From CAVSMC01 sp963798655 (GTDB taxonomy: Bacteria > Pseudomonadota > Gammaproteobacteria > Burkholderiales > Casimicrobiaceae), in contig CAWCUH010000003.1 in the NCBI GenBank assembly GCA_963798655.1, positions 500,803-564,802 of the forward strand: 64,000 nucleotides of DNA. Reading direction: 5' to 3'. The notes under the pieces were generated by a model, which was not told where the DNA came from, did not search any database, and saw nothing but the letters and a program-made list of their open reading frames with translations. Every line of letters starts with the position of its first letter. Position 1 is the first letter of the stretch. The translations under genes and the position numbers were made by a program. Below are positions 24,510 through 32,193 of the stretch, one piece after another.

Positions 24510-25226
24510 ATGGCCGAACCGACACTGCTGATGCTGCCCGGATTGATGTGCGATCGGGCGGCGTTCGAGCCGTTGATGCCCGCACTGTCGGTGCGCATGC
24601 GCTGCGTGGTGTCGCGCTACGCAGGCGAATCGTCGCTCGGCGCGATGGCCGACATCGTGCTGCGCGACGCACCGCCTCGCTTCGCGCTGCTCGGTCATTC
24701 GATGGGCGGACGCGTCGCCCTCGAGGTGATGCGCCGCGCGCCGCAACGCGTCGATCGTCTCGCGCTGCTCGACACGGGCTGCCAGCCGCGTGCCGAAGGC
24801 GAAGCGGGCGAGCGCGAGATCGCGAAGCGGATGGCGCTGCTCGACGTGGCGCGCCGCGAGGGCATGCGCGCGATGGCGGCGCAATGGCTGGCGACGCCGA
24901 TGGTGCATCCGTCGCGGCTCGACGATCGGCCGCTCGTCGACGCGATTCTCGACATGTGCGCGCGGCACACGGCGGACGAGTTCGCGGCGCAAATCGCGGC
25001 GCTGATCGCGCGGCCCGACGCGTCGGACGTGCTTTCGCGCGTCGACGGTCCGACGCTCGTGCTCTGCGGCCGCGACGACGCATGGTCGACGTACGAGCAG
25101 CACGTCGATATCCACCGGCGCGTCGCCGGCAGCCGGCTGGTGGCGGTCGAGCAGTGCGGTCACATGGTGACGATGGAGCGGCCGGCCGAAGCCGCATCGG
25201 CGATCGTCGACTGGCTCGAATCGTGA
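24510..25226 (+). CDS. Alpha/beta hydrolase
   Basis: A 238-residue cytosolic alpha/beta hydrolase. The nucleophile elbow is LLGHSMGGRVALEV (Ser around residue 65), the acid is in TLVLCGRDDAWS, and the catalytic histidine is in VAVEQCGHMVTMERP. There is no signal peptide or lid insertion, which fits enzymes of the MhpC/carboxylesterase group. Its location next to ring-cleavage genes and 31 bases before a fumarylacetoacetase gene suggests hydrolysis of an aromatic-derived diketone or ester; the substrate is not known. Confidence 0.82.
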   Translation: MAEPTLLMLPGLMCDRAAFEPLMPALSVRMRCVVSRYAGESSLGAMADIVLRDAPPRFALLGHSMGGRVALEVMRRAPQRVDRLALLDTGCQPRAEGEAGEREIAKRMALLDVARREGMRAMAAQWLATPMVHPSRLDDRPLVDAILDMCARHTADEFAAQIAALIARPDASDVLSRVDGPTLVLCGRDDAWSTYEQHVDIHRRVAGSRLVAVEQCGHMVTMERPAEAASAIVDWLES

Positions 25227-25257
25227 GCGCCGCTGACGCCGGCGAAGGAGAGCGACG

Positions 25258-26280
25258 ATGAAGCTTGCGACGCTTCGCAACGGAACGCGCGACGGCGAGC
25301 TCGCCGTCGTCTCGCGCGACCTCGCACGCACGATGCCGGTGCCTTCCATCGCGCCGACGCTGCAGGCGGCGCTCGACGATTGGGATCGCGCCGCGCCGCG
25401 GCTTGCCGAGATCGCCGTCGCGCTCGATGCCGGCGACGCCGGTGTGCGTCACGCGCAAGCGTTCGACGCCGCGAACGCCATGGCGCCGCTGCCGCGCGCG
25501 TACCAATGGGCCGACGGCTCGGCGTACGTGAACCATGTCGAGCTCGTGCGCCGCGCACGCGGCGCGACGATGCCAGCGGAGTTCTGGGCCGATCCGCTGA
25601 TGTATCAGGGGGCGTCCGATCACATGCTCGGCGCTTGCGAGGACGTCGTGGTCGCCGATGAAGCATGGGGCATCGACTTCGAGGCGGAAGTTGCCGTCAT
25701 CACCGCCGACGTGGCGATGGGCACGGCGGCCCGCGATGCCGAGCGGTGCGTCCGGCTGTTCATGCTCGTGAACGACGTGAGCCTGCGCAACCTGATCCCG
25801 GGCGAGCTCGCGAAGGGCTTCGGCTTCTTTCAGTCGAAACCGGCGTCGGCGTTCTCGCCGGTCGCCGTCACCGTCGACGAGCTCGGCGACGCGTGGCGCG
25901 ACGGCCGAATCCATCTTCCGCTCGTCTCGCATCTCAACGGATCGCTGTTCGGGCGTCCGAACGCGGGCATCGACATGACGTTCACGCATGCGCAGCTGAT
26001 CGCGCACGCGGCGAAGACACGTGATCTCATCGCCGGCACGATCGTGGGCTCCGGCACCGTGTCGAACAAGGAAGACGGCGGCCCCGGTCGCCGGGCAGCG
26101 CAGGGCGGCGTCGGCTATTCGTGCATCGCCGAGCAGCGCACCGTGGAGACGATTCTTGCCGGCAAGCCGGCGACGCCGTTCATGAAGTTCGGCGATCGCG
26201 TGCGAATCGAAATGCTCGACTCGACGGGGCGCTCGATCTTCGGCGCCATCGACCAGCGCATCCGCAGGCTCTCCGCCTAG
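25258..26280 (+). CDS. Fumarylacetoacetate hydrolase family protein (probable fumarylacetoacetase)
   Basis: A 340-residue FAH-fold enzyme. It starts MKLATLRNGTRDGELAVVSR, the form of long proteobacterial fumarylacetoacetases, and shows the metal-binding glutamates and aspartate in WGIDFEAEVAV and SLRNLIPGE, with KGFGFFQSKPASAFSP and TIVGSGTVSNKEDGG as family blocks. This reaction releases fumarate and acetoacetate at the end of homogentisate (tyrosine) catabolism; no homogentisate dioxygenase gene is in the window. A fumarylpyruvate hydrolase role with the gentisate-like enzyme is the alternative. GAAGGAGAG precedes the ATG. Confidence 0.85.
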   Translation: MKLATLRNGTRDGELAVVSRDLARTMPVPSIAPTLQAALDDWDRAAPRLAEIAVALDAGDAGVRHAQAFDAANAMAPLPRAYQWADGSAYVNHVELVRRARGATMPAEFWADPLMYQGASDHMLGACEDVVVADEAWGIDFEAEVAVITADVAMGTAARDAERCVRLFMLVNDVSLRNLIPGELAKGFGFFQSKPASAFSPVAVTVDELGDAWRDGRIHLPLVSHLNGSLFGRPNAGIDMTFTHAQLIAHAAKTRDLIAGTIVGSGTVSNKEDGGPGRRAAQGGVGYSCIAEQRTVETILAGKPATPFMKFGDRVRIEMLDSTGRSIFGAIDQRIRRLSA

Positions 26281-26358
26281 CCGCCGCCGCTCGCGCTTCC
26301 CGCTCGTCGCCGCGACGGCGCTTTCGTCGCTCGATTCTTCCGCTTCGTCGCTTCGCCG

Positions 26359-26387
26359 TTGAGGCCGACGGGGTCGTTGCCTACGAT
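26359..26387 (+). promoter_or_regulatory. Promoter of small exported-protein gene 1 (TTGAGG-N17-TACGAT)
   Basis: TTGAGG at 26359-26364, a 17-base spacer and TACGAT at 26382-26387, leaving a leader of about 90 bases before ATG 26486. The same arrangement recurs upstream of the paralogous gene 464 bases downstream. The boxes resemble weak sigma70 elements or an ECF sigma site. Confidence 0.5.
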
Positions 26388-26485
26388 GCGCTCATCGATG
26401 CGAGGCGCGTGAATCCGAAACGGCATCTGCGCGCATCGAATCGACGAACCAACAACAACCGACGATTCCACCACGGAGCATCACG

Positions 26486-26749
26486 ATGAAACGCTACGCG
26501 CACAATCCCTTTGCACCGGCGATCGCGTTGGCTGCCGTCGCGGCGACCGCCGTCGTCATGGCCGTCGCCGTCGTGCTGCCGGCGAGGATGGACGTGCAAC
26601 CGGCCGCCGACGCCGCGCTCGCCAAGCGTGACGCGCGGGCAATCGTGACCGTCGTCGTCGAGCGCGTCGACGTCGCGTCGCAGCCGGCCGTCGCCGTCGA
26701 CAGGCCCATCGTGCCGGCGGCGCTGATGGTCGCCAAGCAACGCGGCTGA
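26486..26749 (+). CDS. Small exported or single-pass membrane protein, paralog 1
   Basis: An 87-residue protein of no recognised family. It starts MKRYAHNPFAPAIALAAVAA, a positively charged end followed by a hydrophobic stretch to VVLPA (about residue 31), so it is a signal peptide or membrane anchor. The remainder holds PAADAALAKRD, then VTVVVERVDVASQPAVAV. The gene at 26952 encodes a clear paralog. A GGAG site lies upstream of the ATG. The coding frame has the GC-rich third positions of its neighbours, and the conserved motifs between copies argue for a real gene. The function is unknown. Confidence 0.65.
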   Translation: MKRYAHNPFAPAIALAAVAATAVVMAVAVVLPARMDVQPAADAALAKRDARAIVTVVVERVDVASQPAVAVDRPIVPAALMVAKQRG

Positions 26750-26822
26750 CCGACGGCGGCGGCCGTTTCATCCGTCCGATCGGTCGCTCGCGCCGCCTTT
26801 TCCGCGTTTCGTCGCGCGCGCC

Positions 26823-26851
26823 TTGAGAGCGTCATCGCCGTTGCCTAGGAT
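26823..26851 (+). promoter_or_regulatory. Promoter of small exported-protein gene 2 (TTGAGA-N17-TAGGAT)
   Basis: TTGAGA at 26823-26828, 17 bases, then TAGGAT at 26846-26851, about 100 bases before ATG 26952. The spacer end GTTGCC and the flank AATCCGAAAC after the -10 are shared with the copy upstream of gene 1, so the control region was duplicated with the gene. Confidence 0.5.
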
Positions 26852-26951
26852 GGTGTCGCACACGAGATCGATGCCGAATCCGAAACCTGCTTTCGCCGCA
26901 TCCAATCAAGAAGCGAGAAAGAACGATTTCGCGCCACCACGGAGATTCACG

Positions 26952-27182
26952 ATGAAGCGCTATCCGCACACCACGCCTTGGACGCCCGCGATCGGCTTTG
27001 CCGCGTTGGCGTCGGTCGCAACGCTCGCGCTCGCTGTCGTCCTGCCGGCGGTGTCCGCGGCGCCAGCCGCCGCCGATGCGTCGATTGGCGGCCGCGCGCC
27101 GCGGGTCACCGTTGTTGTCGAGCGGCTCGACGCCGCCGTTGCGCAGCCGACCGCGTCGGCTGCATCCGCGCATCGCGGGTAG
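26952..27182 (+). CDS. Small exported or single-pass membrane protein, paralog 2
   Basis: A 76-residue paralog of the protein at 26486-26749. It starts MKRYPHTTPWTPAIGFAALA, continues through a hydrophobic segment to AVVLPAVSAAP, and then shows PAADASIGGRAPRVTVVVER, matching the conserved VTVVVER core of paralog 1. The ribosome-site context (CCACCACGGAG before the ATG) is also nearly identical in both copies. A hairpin terminator follows. It faces an RskA-type anti-sigma gene, so it may be a target of that sigma system (inference). The function is unknown. Confidence 0.65.
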   Translation: MKRYPHTTPWTPAIGFAALASVATLALAVVLPAVSAAPAAADASIGGRAPRVTVVVERLDAAVAQPTASAASAHRG

Positions 27183-27228
27183 AGCCGCCAACGCTTCCTC
27201 CGCCCGTCGTCCCCCACGGCGGGCTCGA

Positions 27229-27257
27229 AGGGCCGATCGCGCGAGCGACCGGCCCTT
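27229..27257. terminator. Bidirectional hairpin terminator between convergent genes
   Basis: AAGGGCCG (27229-27236) pairs with CGGCCCTT (27250-27257) around a 13-base loop. It is followed on the plus strand by CGTCTTTGCG, a weak T-rich tail. It lies between the stop of small protein 2 (27182) and the stop of the convergent anti-sigma gene (27272). Confidence 0.6.
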
Positions 27258-27271
27258 CGTCTTTGCGCCCG

Positions 27272-27994
27272 TCAATACATCTGCTGGACGGCGCCCGTAT
27301 AGAGCACCGGGCCAGTAGGCTTGCCGGTCGGCGAGCCGCCGGCGGGCTCAAGGCTCACCGCGAGTGCCGGGATGCCGCGCAGCACCGCGCCCACCGGTGC
27401 GGTAAGCGTCACCCGTGCGACGCCCGCCGCCGGGATCAGCCCGAGCGATCGCGGGTCCTGGCCTTGCGGCAGCATCCACAGCTCGAGCGTGCGGTCGGCC
27501 GGGATCGGCACCGGCGCGAGCGCCTTGACGCTGAGCGCCCGGCTGCCGCGCTCGGCCGTCACGATCATCGCCGGCTGCGCGTTCGGCGCGGCGAGCACGA
27601 CGACGAGCTGCTCGGCGGGACGCTCGAACAGCGGGGCGAACAGCGTGACGCCGAATGCGAATGCGAGCACGAAGCCGATGGTCGCGAGCGCGCGCCACCA
27701 TCCGACCGTCGACCACCACGGCGCGGGCGCCGGCGAGACCGGCGAACGCGTACCGCCGAGACCGAGGCGCACCTCGATCACGTCCCAGACGCGCGGCGCC
27801 GGGGTCACCGGCGTGATACCGGCGGCAAAACCCGCCAGCCGGTTTTCCCACGCAGCGATTGCCGCGGCAACGGCCGCGTCGCGGCGTGCGGCGCCGGCCA
27901 GGCGGCGCCGCCCGGGTGCCGACAGCGTACCGAGCGCGTACTGCGCGGCAAGCGCGTCGAGGCGTGCGGCACGGGCCGGGTCGCCGAGGTTCAC
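27272..27994 (-). CDS. RskA-type anti-sigma factor
   Basis: A 240-residue membrane protein with three parts: a cytoplasmic anti-sigma domain (LAAQYALGTLSAPGRRRLAG and AIAAWENRLAGFA, about 12-62), one transmembrane helix (ALATIGFVLAFAFGVTLFA, about 105-123) and a periplasmic RskA domain (SVKALAPVPIPADRTLELWM onward). It should hold the ECF sigma factor inactive until a periplasmic signal releases it. GTG 27994, 10 bases after the sigma stop, gives the typical N-terminus. Transcribed with the sigma gene. Confidence 0.85.
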   Translation of the reverse strand: MNLGDPARAARLDALAAQYALGTLSAPGRRRLAGAARRDAAVAAAIAAWENRLAGFAAGITPVTPAPRVWDVIEVRLGLGGTRSPVSPAPAPWWSTVGWWRALATIGFVLAFAFGVTLFAPLFERPAEQLVVVLAAPNAQPAMIVTAERGSRALSVKALAPVPIPADRTLELWMLPQGQDPRSLGLIPAAGVARVTLTAPVGAVLRGIPALAVSLEPAGGSPTGKPTGPVLYTGAVQQMY

Positions 27995-28004
27995 GCCGTC
28001 GCGC

Positions 28005-28607
28005 TCACTGGACGAACCCGGCGCCGTCGAGACAGCGCTTCAGCCTCTCGAGCGCCCGGCGGATCCACGATTTCACCGTGCCGAGCGGCTGGCGCAGGTG
28101 CTCGGCGAGCTCGCCATGCGACAGTCCCTGGAAGAACGCGAGCGCGATCGCCTGCTTCGGGCCGCCTTCGAGCTGGTCGACGCAGTCGCGCACGGCGAGC
28201 GCATCGGCGCCGGCGACGAGCATCTCGGCGGGGGTCGGGGTGTCGGCAGGCATGTCGAACTCGGCATCGTCGTCATCGCGCGCGAGCGACACCGTGTCGA
28301 GCTCGCGCTTGCGCAACAGGTCGAGGCAGCGGTTGCGCACGATGCTCGTGAGCCATGTCAGCGGCTGGCTCCTGGCCGAGCTGTAGCTCGCCGCGTGATG
28401 CCAGACGTTGACGAACGCGTCCTGCAGCACCTCCTCGGCGGCTGCGCGCTCCCTCAAGATACGCAGCGCGACGGCGAACAGATGCGGCGACGCGAGCCGG
28501 TAGAGCTCGGCGAACGCCGCCTGGTCGGCGAGCGCCGTCCGCGCGAGCAGGTCGGCGAGGCGGGCCGTGCGCTCGGTGGCGCGATCGGTCGCGGGTGCGG
28601 TGGACAT
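28005..28607 (-). CDS. ECF RNA polymerase sigma factor, SigK-like
   Basis: A 200-residue sigma factor with region 2 (FAELYRLASPHLFAVALRIL, EEVLQDAFVNVWHHA and SQPLTWLTSIVRNRCLDLLR) and region 4 (GGPKQAIALAFFQGLSHGEL, then LGTVKSWIRRALERLKRCL, the -35-recognition helix-turn-helix). It directs RNA polymerase to a small regulon when its membrane anti-sigma partner, encoded just downstream, is inactivated. The order sigma then RskA is the usual one. It lies 36 bases after the cobalamin adenosyltransferase gene and may share its transcript. Confidence 0.9.
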   Translation of the reverse strand: MSTAPATDRATERTARLADLLARTALADQAAFAELYRLASPHLFAVALRILRERAAAEEVLQDAFVNVWHHAASYSSARSQPLTWLTSIVRNRCLDLLRKRELDTVSLARDDDDAEFDMPADTPTPAEMLVAGADALAVRDCVDQLEGGPKQAIALAFFQGLSHGELAEHLRQPLGTVKSWIRRALERLKRCLDGAGFVQ

Positions 28608-28643
28608 GCGTGTTCGTACGCAGCGTGCCGGCCGGTGGACGCG

Positions 28644-29198
28644 TCAGGCGCCGCCGCGGTCGCGCTTCCAGAGCACGTCGGTGCTTCCGGCGGCGCGGTT
28701 CAGCACGCGAGCGAGCACGAACAGCAGGTCCGAGAGCCGGTTCAGGTAACGGCGCGATGCGTCCGATACGCCGTCGCTCGCCGCGAGGTGCACCAGCGCG
28801 CGCTCGGCGCGCCGGCACACGGTGCGCGCCACGTGGGCGAGCGCCGCCGGGCGCGTGCCGCCGGGCAGGATGAACTCCTTCAACGGCGCGAGATCGGCGT
28901 TGAATCCCTCGACGGCGTCCTCGAGGCTCGCGACGTGCTCGTCGCTCACCGCCGTGTGCCCGGGGATCGACAGCTCGCCGCCCAGATCGAACAGGTCGTG
29001 CTGCACGCCGGCAAGACATGCGGCGATCGCGGCCGGCAGCGGCTCGCTGCAAAGCACGCCGATCGTCGAGTTCAGCTCGTCGACGTCGCCGATGGCGGCG
29101 ATGCGAAGCGAGTCCTTGGCGACCCGCGATCCATCGCCGAGGCCGGTCGTGCCCGCGTCGCCGGTGCGCGTGACGATTTTCGAAAGACGGTGGCCCAC
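28644..29198 (-). CDS. Cob(I)alamin adenosyltransferase, PduO type
   Basis: A 184-residue helical-bundle enzyme that attaches the adenosyl group of ATP to cob(I)alamin, making coenzyme B12. The ATP site TRTGDAGTTGLGDGSRV is at the N-terminus, IGDVDELNSTIG follows, and the C-terminal RRYLNRLSDLLFVLARVLN holds the conserved Arg/Asn pair. Length and motifs are those of PduO/MMAB-type enzymes. The gene diverges from an acyl-CoA ligase gene, and with the sigma/anti-sigma pair forms a minus-strand block. Confidence 0.92.
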   Translation of the reverse strand: MGHRLSKIVTRTGDAGTTGLGDGSRVAKDSLRIAAIGDVDELNSTIGVLCSEPLPAAIAACLAGVQHDLFDLGGELSIPGHTAVSDEHVASLEDAVEGFNADLAPLKEFILPGGTRPAALAHVARTVCRRAERALVHLAASDGVSDASRRYLNRLSDLLFVLARVLNRAAGSTDVLWKRDRGGA

Positions 29199-29326
29199 GA
29201 TGTCACTCCTCGTATCGGTGCGGCGGAATACGGCAATGGCTCGCGCCCGGCAACCGCAGCAACGTCGCCCGCGCCGCCCGCAGTATCATTCAAGCACGAT
29301 TCCGACGACAGGCGGGAGAACCTTCG

Positions 29327-30967
29327 ATGCGTGCCGACAATCCCTTTGCCCGCGATCTCGACCGCAACGCGGCGAACTACACGCCGTTGACGCCGCTGTC
29401 GCTGATCGCACGCACCGCCTACACGTATCCTGACGCGCCCGCCGTTGTCCATGGCGATCGTCGCTACCCATGGCGTGAGACGTATGCGCGCTGCCGCCGG
29501 CTCGGATCCGCGCTCGCCCGCGCCGGCATCGGCGACGGCGACACGGTTGCGGCGATGCTGTCGAACACGCCGGAGATGTACGAGATGCACTTCGGCGTCG
29601 CGATGGCGGGCGCCGTGCTGAACACGCTCAACACGCGACTCGATGCCGAATCGATCGCGTTCATGCTCGGCCATGGCGAGGCCAAAGTGCTCGTGACCGA
29701 CACCGAGTTTTCGCCGACGGTCGCCGCCGCGCTCGCGATGGTCGACAAGAAGCCGCTGGTGATCGACGTCGACGACCCGCTCGGCCCGGGCGGCAAGAGG
29801 CTCGGCCGCGTCGATTACGAGGCGTTCATCGGCGAGGGCGATCCGGCATTCGAATGGAAGCACCCGGCCGACGAGTGGAACGCGATCTCGCTCAACTACA
29901 CGTCCGGCACGACCGGCAATCCGAAGGGCGTCGTCTATCACCATCGCGGCGCGTACCTGAACGCGCTGTCGAACATCATCGACTGGGGCATGCCGCGCCA
30001 CGCCGTGTACCTGTGGACGCTGCCGATGTTCCACTGCAACGGCTGGTGCTTCCCGTGGACGATGGCGGCGAACGCCGGCGTCAACGTCTGCCTGCGCAAG
30101 GTCGAGGCGAAGGCGGTCCTCGACGCGATCAGGACGCACCGGGTGACCCACTACTGCGGCGCACCGATCGTCCACATGACGCTGATCAATGCGCCCGCGC
30201 AGATGAAGGAGGGCATCGCGCACACCGTGCATTGCCTCGTTGCCGGCGCCGCGCCGCCGGCGGCGGTGATCGAGGGGATGGAGCGGATCGGCTTCGACAT
30301 CACGCACATCTACGGGCTCACCGAAACATACGGACCCGCGGCGGTGTGCGCGAAGCATGCCGAGTGGGACGCGCTCGACATCGGCAGTCGCACCGAGCGC
30401 AACGGCCGCCAGGGCGTCCGTTACACCGTCGAGGAAGGCATGACGGTGATGAATCCCGAGACGATGACCGAGGTGCCGTGGGATGGCGAGACGATGGGCG
30501 AGATCATGTTCCGCGGCAACATCACGATGAAGGGCTACCTCAAGAATGCGAAAGCGAGCGCGGAGGCGTTCGCCGGCGGGTGGTTCCATTCGGGCGATCT
30601 CGCCGTCATGCAGCCGGACGGCTACGTGAAGATCAAGGATCGCAGCAAGGACGTGATCATTTCCGGCGGCGAGAACATCAGCTCGCTCGAAGTCGAGGAC
30701 GCGCTGTACCGGCACCCGGCCGTGCTCGCCGCCGCCGTGGTCGCGCAGCCCGACCCGAAGTGGGGCGAGACGCCGTGCGCATTCGTCGAGCTGAAGCCCG
30801 GCGCGAGCGTGACCGAGGCTGAGCTGATCGAGCACTGCCGCGCGCATCTCGCGCGATTCAAGGCGCCCAAACGTGTCGTGTTCGGCGAGCTGCCGAAGAC
30901 GTCGACCGGGAAGATCCAGAAGTTCATCCTGCGCGAGTCGGCGAAGTCGACGCAGGCGATCGAATAG
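29327..30967 (+). CDS. Acyl-CoA synthetase (AMP-forming ligase)
   Basis: A 546-residue ANL-superfamily ligase that activates a carboxylic acid with ATP and CoA. The P-loop is NYTSGTTGNPKGVVYHHRGA (about 190-210), the adenine motif is YGLTETYGP, the hinge region is WFHSGDLAVMQPDGYVKIKD, and the C-terminal catalytic lysine is in PKTSTGKIQKF. The sequence LWTLPMFHCNGWCFPW is typical of the medium/long-chain and methylmercaptopropionate-type group. GGGAG precedes the ATG. It is followed 13 bases later by a crotonase-fold gene, so both may act on the same acyl group. Confidence 0.9.
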   Translation: MRADNPFARDLDRNAANYTPLTPLSLIARTAYTYPDAPAVVHGDRRYPWRETYARCRRLGSALARAGIGDGDTVAAMLSNTPEMYEMHFGVAMAGAVLNTLNTRLDAESIAFMLGHGEAKVLVTDTEFSPTVAAALAMVDKKPLVIDVDDPLGPGGKRLGRVDYEAFIGEGDPAFEWKHPADEWNAISLNYTSGTTGNPKGVVYHHRGAYLNALSNIIDWGMPRHAVYLWTLPMFHCNGWCFPWTMAANAGVNVCLRKVEAKAVLDAIRTHRVTHYCGAPIVHMTLINAPAQMKEGIAHTVHCLVAGAAPPAAVIEGMERIGFDITHIYGLTETYGPAAVCAKHAEWDALDIGSRTERNGRQGVRYTVEEGMTVMNPETMTEVPWDGETMGEIMFRGNITMKGYLKNAKASAEAFAGGWFHSGDLAVMQPDGYVKIKDRSKDVIISGGENISSLEVEDALYRHPAVLAAAVVAQPDPKWGETPCAFVELKPGASVTEAELIEHCRAHLARFKAPKRVVFGELPKTSTGKIQKFILRESAKSTQAIE

Positions 30968-30980
30968 CGGAGAACCAGCG

Positions 30981-31790
30981 ATGAACGCTCCCGAACGCAC
31001 GGCCGCCGCCACCGCCACCGAAGCGCCGGTGTTGCGCAGCGACGCCGACGGCATCGCCACGCTCACCTTGAACCGGCCGCGTCAGTTCAACGCGATCTCG
31101 CTCGCGATGCTCGACGAGCTGCAGCGGCTGATCGATGCGATCGCCGGCGAGCCGTCGGTGCGCGTCGTCGTCGTCGCCGGCGCCGGCAACGCATTTTCCG
31201 GCGGCCATGACCTGAAGGAGATGATGGCCAACCGCAGCGAAGCGTTCGTCGGCGGGGTCTTCGAGCGGTGCAGCCGTGCGATGCAGGCGCTGCAGGCGCT
31301 GCCGCAGCCGGTGATCGCGCGCGTTCACGGCATCGCGACCGCCGCCGGCTGCCAGCTCGTCGCCGCCTGCGATCTCGCCGTCGCGGCGGCCGACGCGCGC
31401 TTCGCGACGTCGGGCATCAACTACGGATTGTTCTGCGCAACGCCGGCCGTGCCGGTGTCGCGCAATGTGTCGCGCAAGCGCGCCTTCGAGATGCTGTTCA
31501 CCGGCGATTTCATCGACGCCGCGACAGCGCTCGACTGGGGCCTGGTCAACCGCATCGTGCCGGCGGCCGAGCTCGACGCGGAGGTCGCGCGCATCGCGGC
31601 GTCGATCGTGTCCAAGCCGCGCGCCGTCGTCGCCGCCGGCAAGCGTCTTTTCTATCAGCAGATCGAAAGCCCGCTCGCGCAGGCGTACGCAAGCGCGAGC
31701 ACGGCCATCACGTGCAACATGCTGGGCGAGCATGCTGCCGAGGGCGTGAGCGCCTTCATCGAGAAGCGCTCGCCGCGCTGGCGCGAATGA
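30981..31790 (+). CDS. Crotonase-fold protein (ECHDC3-like enoyl-CoA hydratase family)
   Basis: A 269-residue crotonase-superfamily protein. The oxyanion-hole segment AFSGGHDLKEM and GIATAAGCQLVAACDLAVA are present. However, the two catalytic glutamates of true enoyl-CoA hydratases are not: the first position is Gln in AAGCQLVA, and the usual Pro-Glu-Ile is replaced by FATSGINYGLFCATP. This pattern matches the ECHDC3-like branch. It probably binds an acyl-CoA but may not hydrate enoyl-CoA. Co-directional with the acyl-CoA ligase 13 bases upstream. Confidence 0.82.
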   Translation: MNAPERTAAATATEAPVLRSDADGIATLTLNRPRQFNAISLAMLDELQRLIDAIAGEPSVRVVVVAGAGNAFSGGHDLKEMMANRSEAFVGGVFERCSRAMQALQALPQPVIARVHGIATAAGCQLVAACDLAVAAADARFATSGINYGLFCATPAVPVSRNVSRKRAFEMLFTGDFIDAATALDWGLVNRIVPAAELDAEVARIAASIVSKPRAVVAAGKRLFYQQIESPLAQAYASASTAITCNMLGEHAAEGVSAFIEKRSPRWRE

Positions 31791-31863
31791 ACCCGGCCGC
31801 TCGCCTGTTCGCCAACCGAGGAGTAAGGTTGGCGTAAGGCCGCGCGGCGAGACTGCGGCGGGT

Positions 31864-32193
31864 ATGGGCGACACGAGCCTCGGCTGGAAGGCAATCAGCG
31901 GCGAGCCGCGCTTCCGGCGGCTGCATCGCCGGAAGAATGCCTTCCTGTTCGGGCTGTGGGCGTTCGCGCTGGCTTTCTATTTCCTGCTGCCGATCGGCGC
32001 CGCGTACGTGCGCGATCTTTACGGCGTGCGCATCTGGGGAGCGCTGAACGTCGGCATGGCGTTCGCGCTGCTGCAGTTCGTCGTCGCATGGGGCATCGCG
32101 CTCTACTACGCCCGCCGCGCGAGCGCCGAGTTCGACCCGCTGGCGGCCGCCGTCGTCCGCGATGCCGAGACCGAGCCGGGAGCACTGCGATGA
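31864..32193 (+). CDS. DUF485 family membrane protein, copy 1
   Basis: A 109-residue protein with two membrane helices (AFLFGLWAFALAFYFLLPIG and ALNVGMAFALLQFVVAWGIA) and the tail YYARRASAEFDPLAA, typical of DUF485/YjcH. These proteins are almost always encoded directly before ActP-type sodium:solute symporters and are thought to support them. The stop overlaps the symporter start by four bases (ATGA). Confidence 0.85.
   Translation: MGDTSLGWKAISGEPRFRRLHRRKNAFLFGLWAFALAFYFLLPIGAAYVRDLYGVRIWGALNVGMAFALLQFVVAWGIALYYARRASAEFDPLAAAVVRDAETEPGALR

Noticed and set aside
31810..31834. Short hairpin CGCCAACC/GGTTGGCG after the crotonase-fold gene
   Set aside because: Eight-base arms without a T-run, and only 30 bases from the next start codon; too weak to call a terminator.
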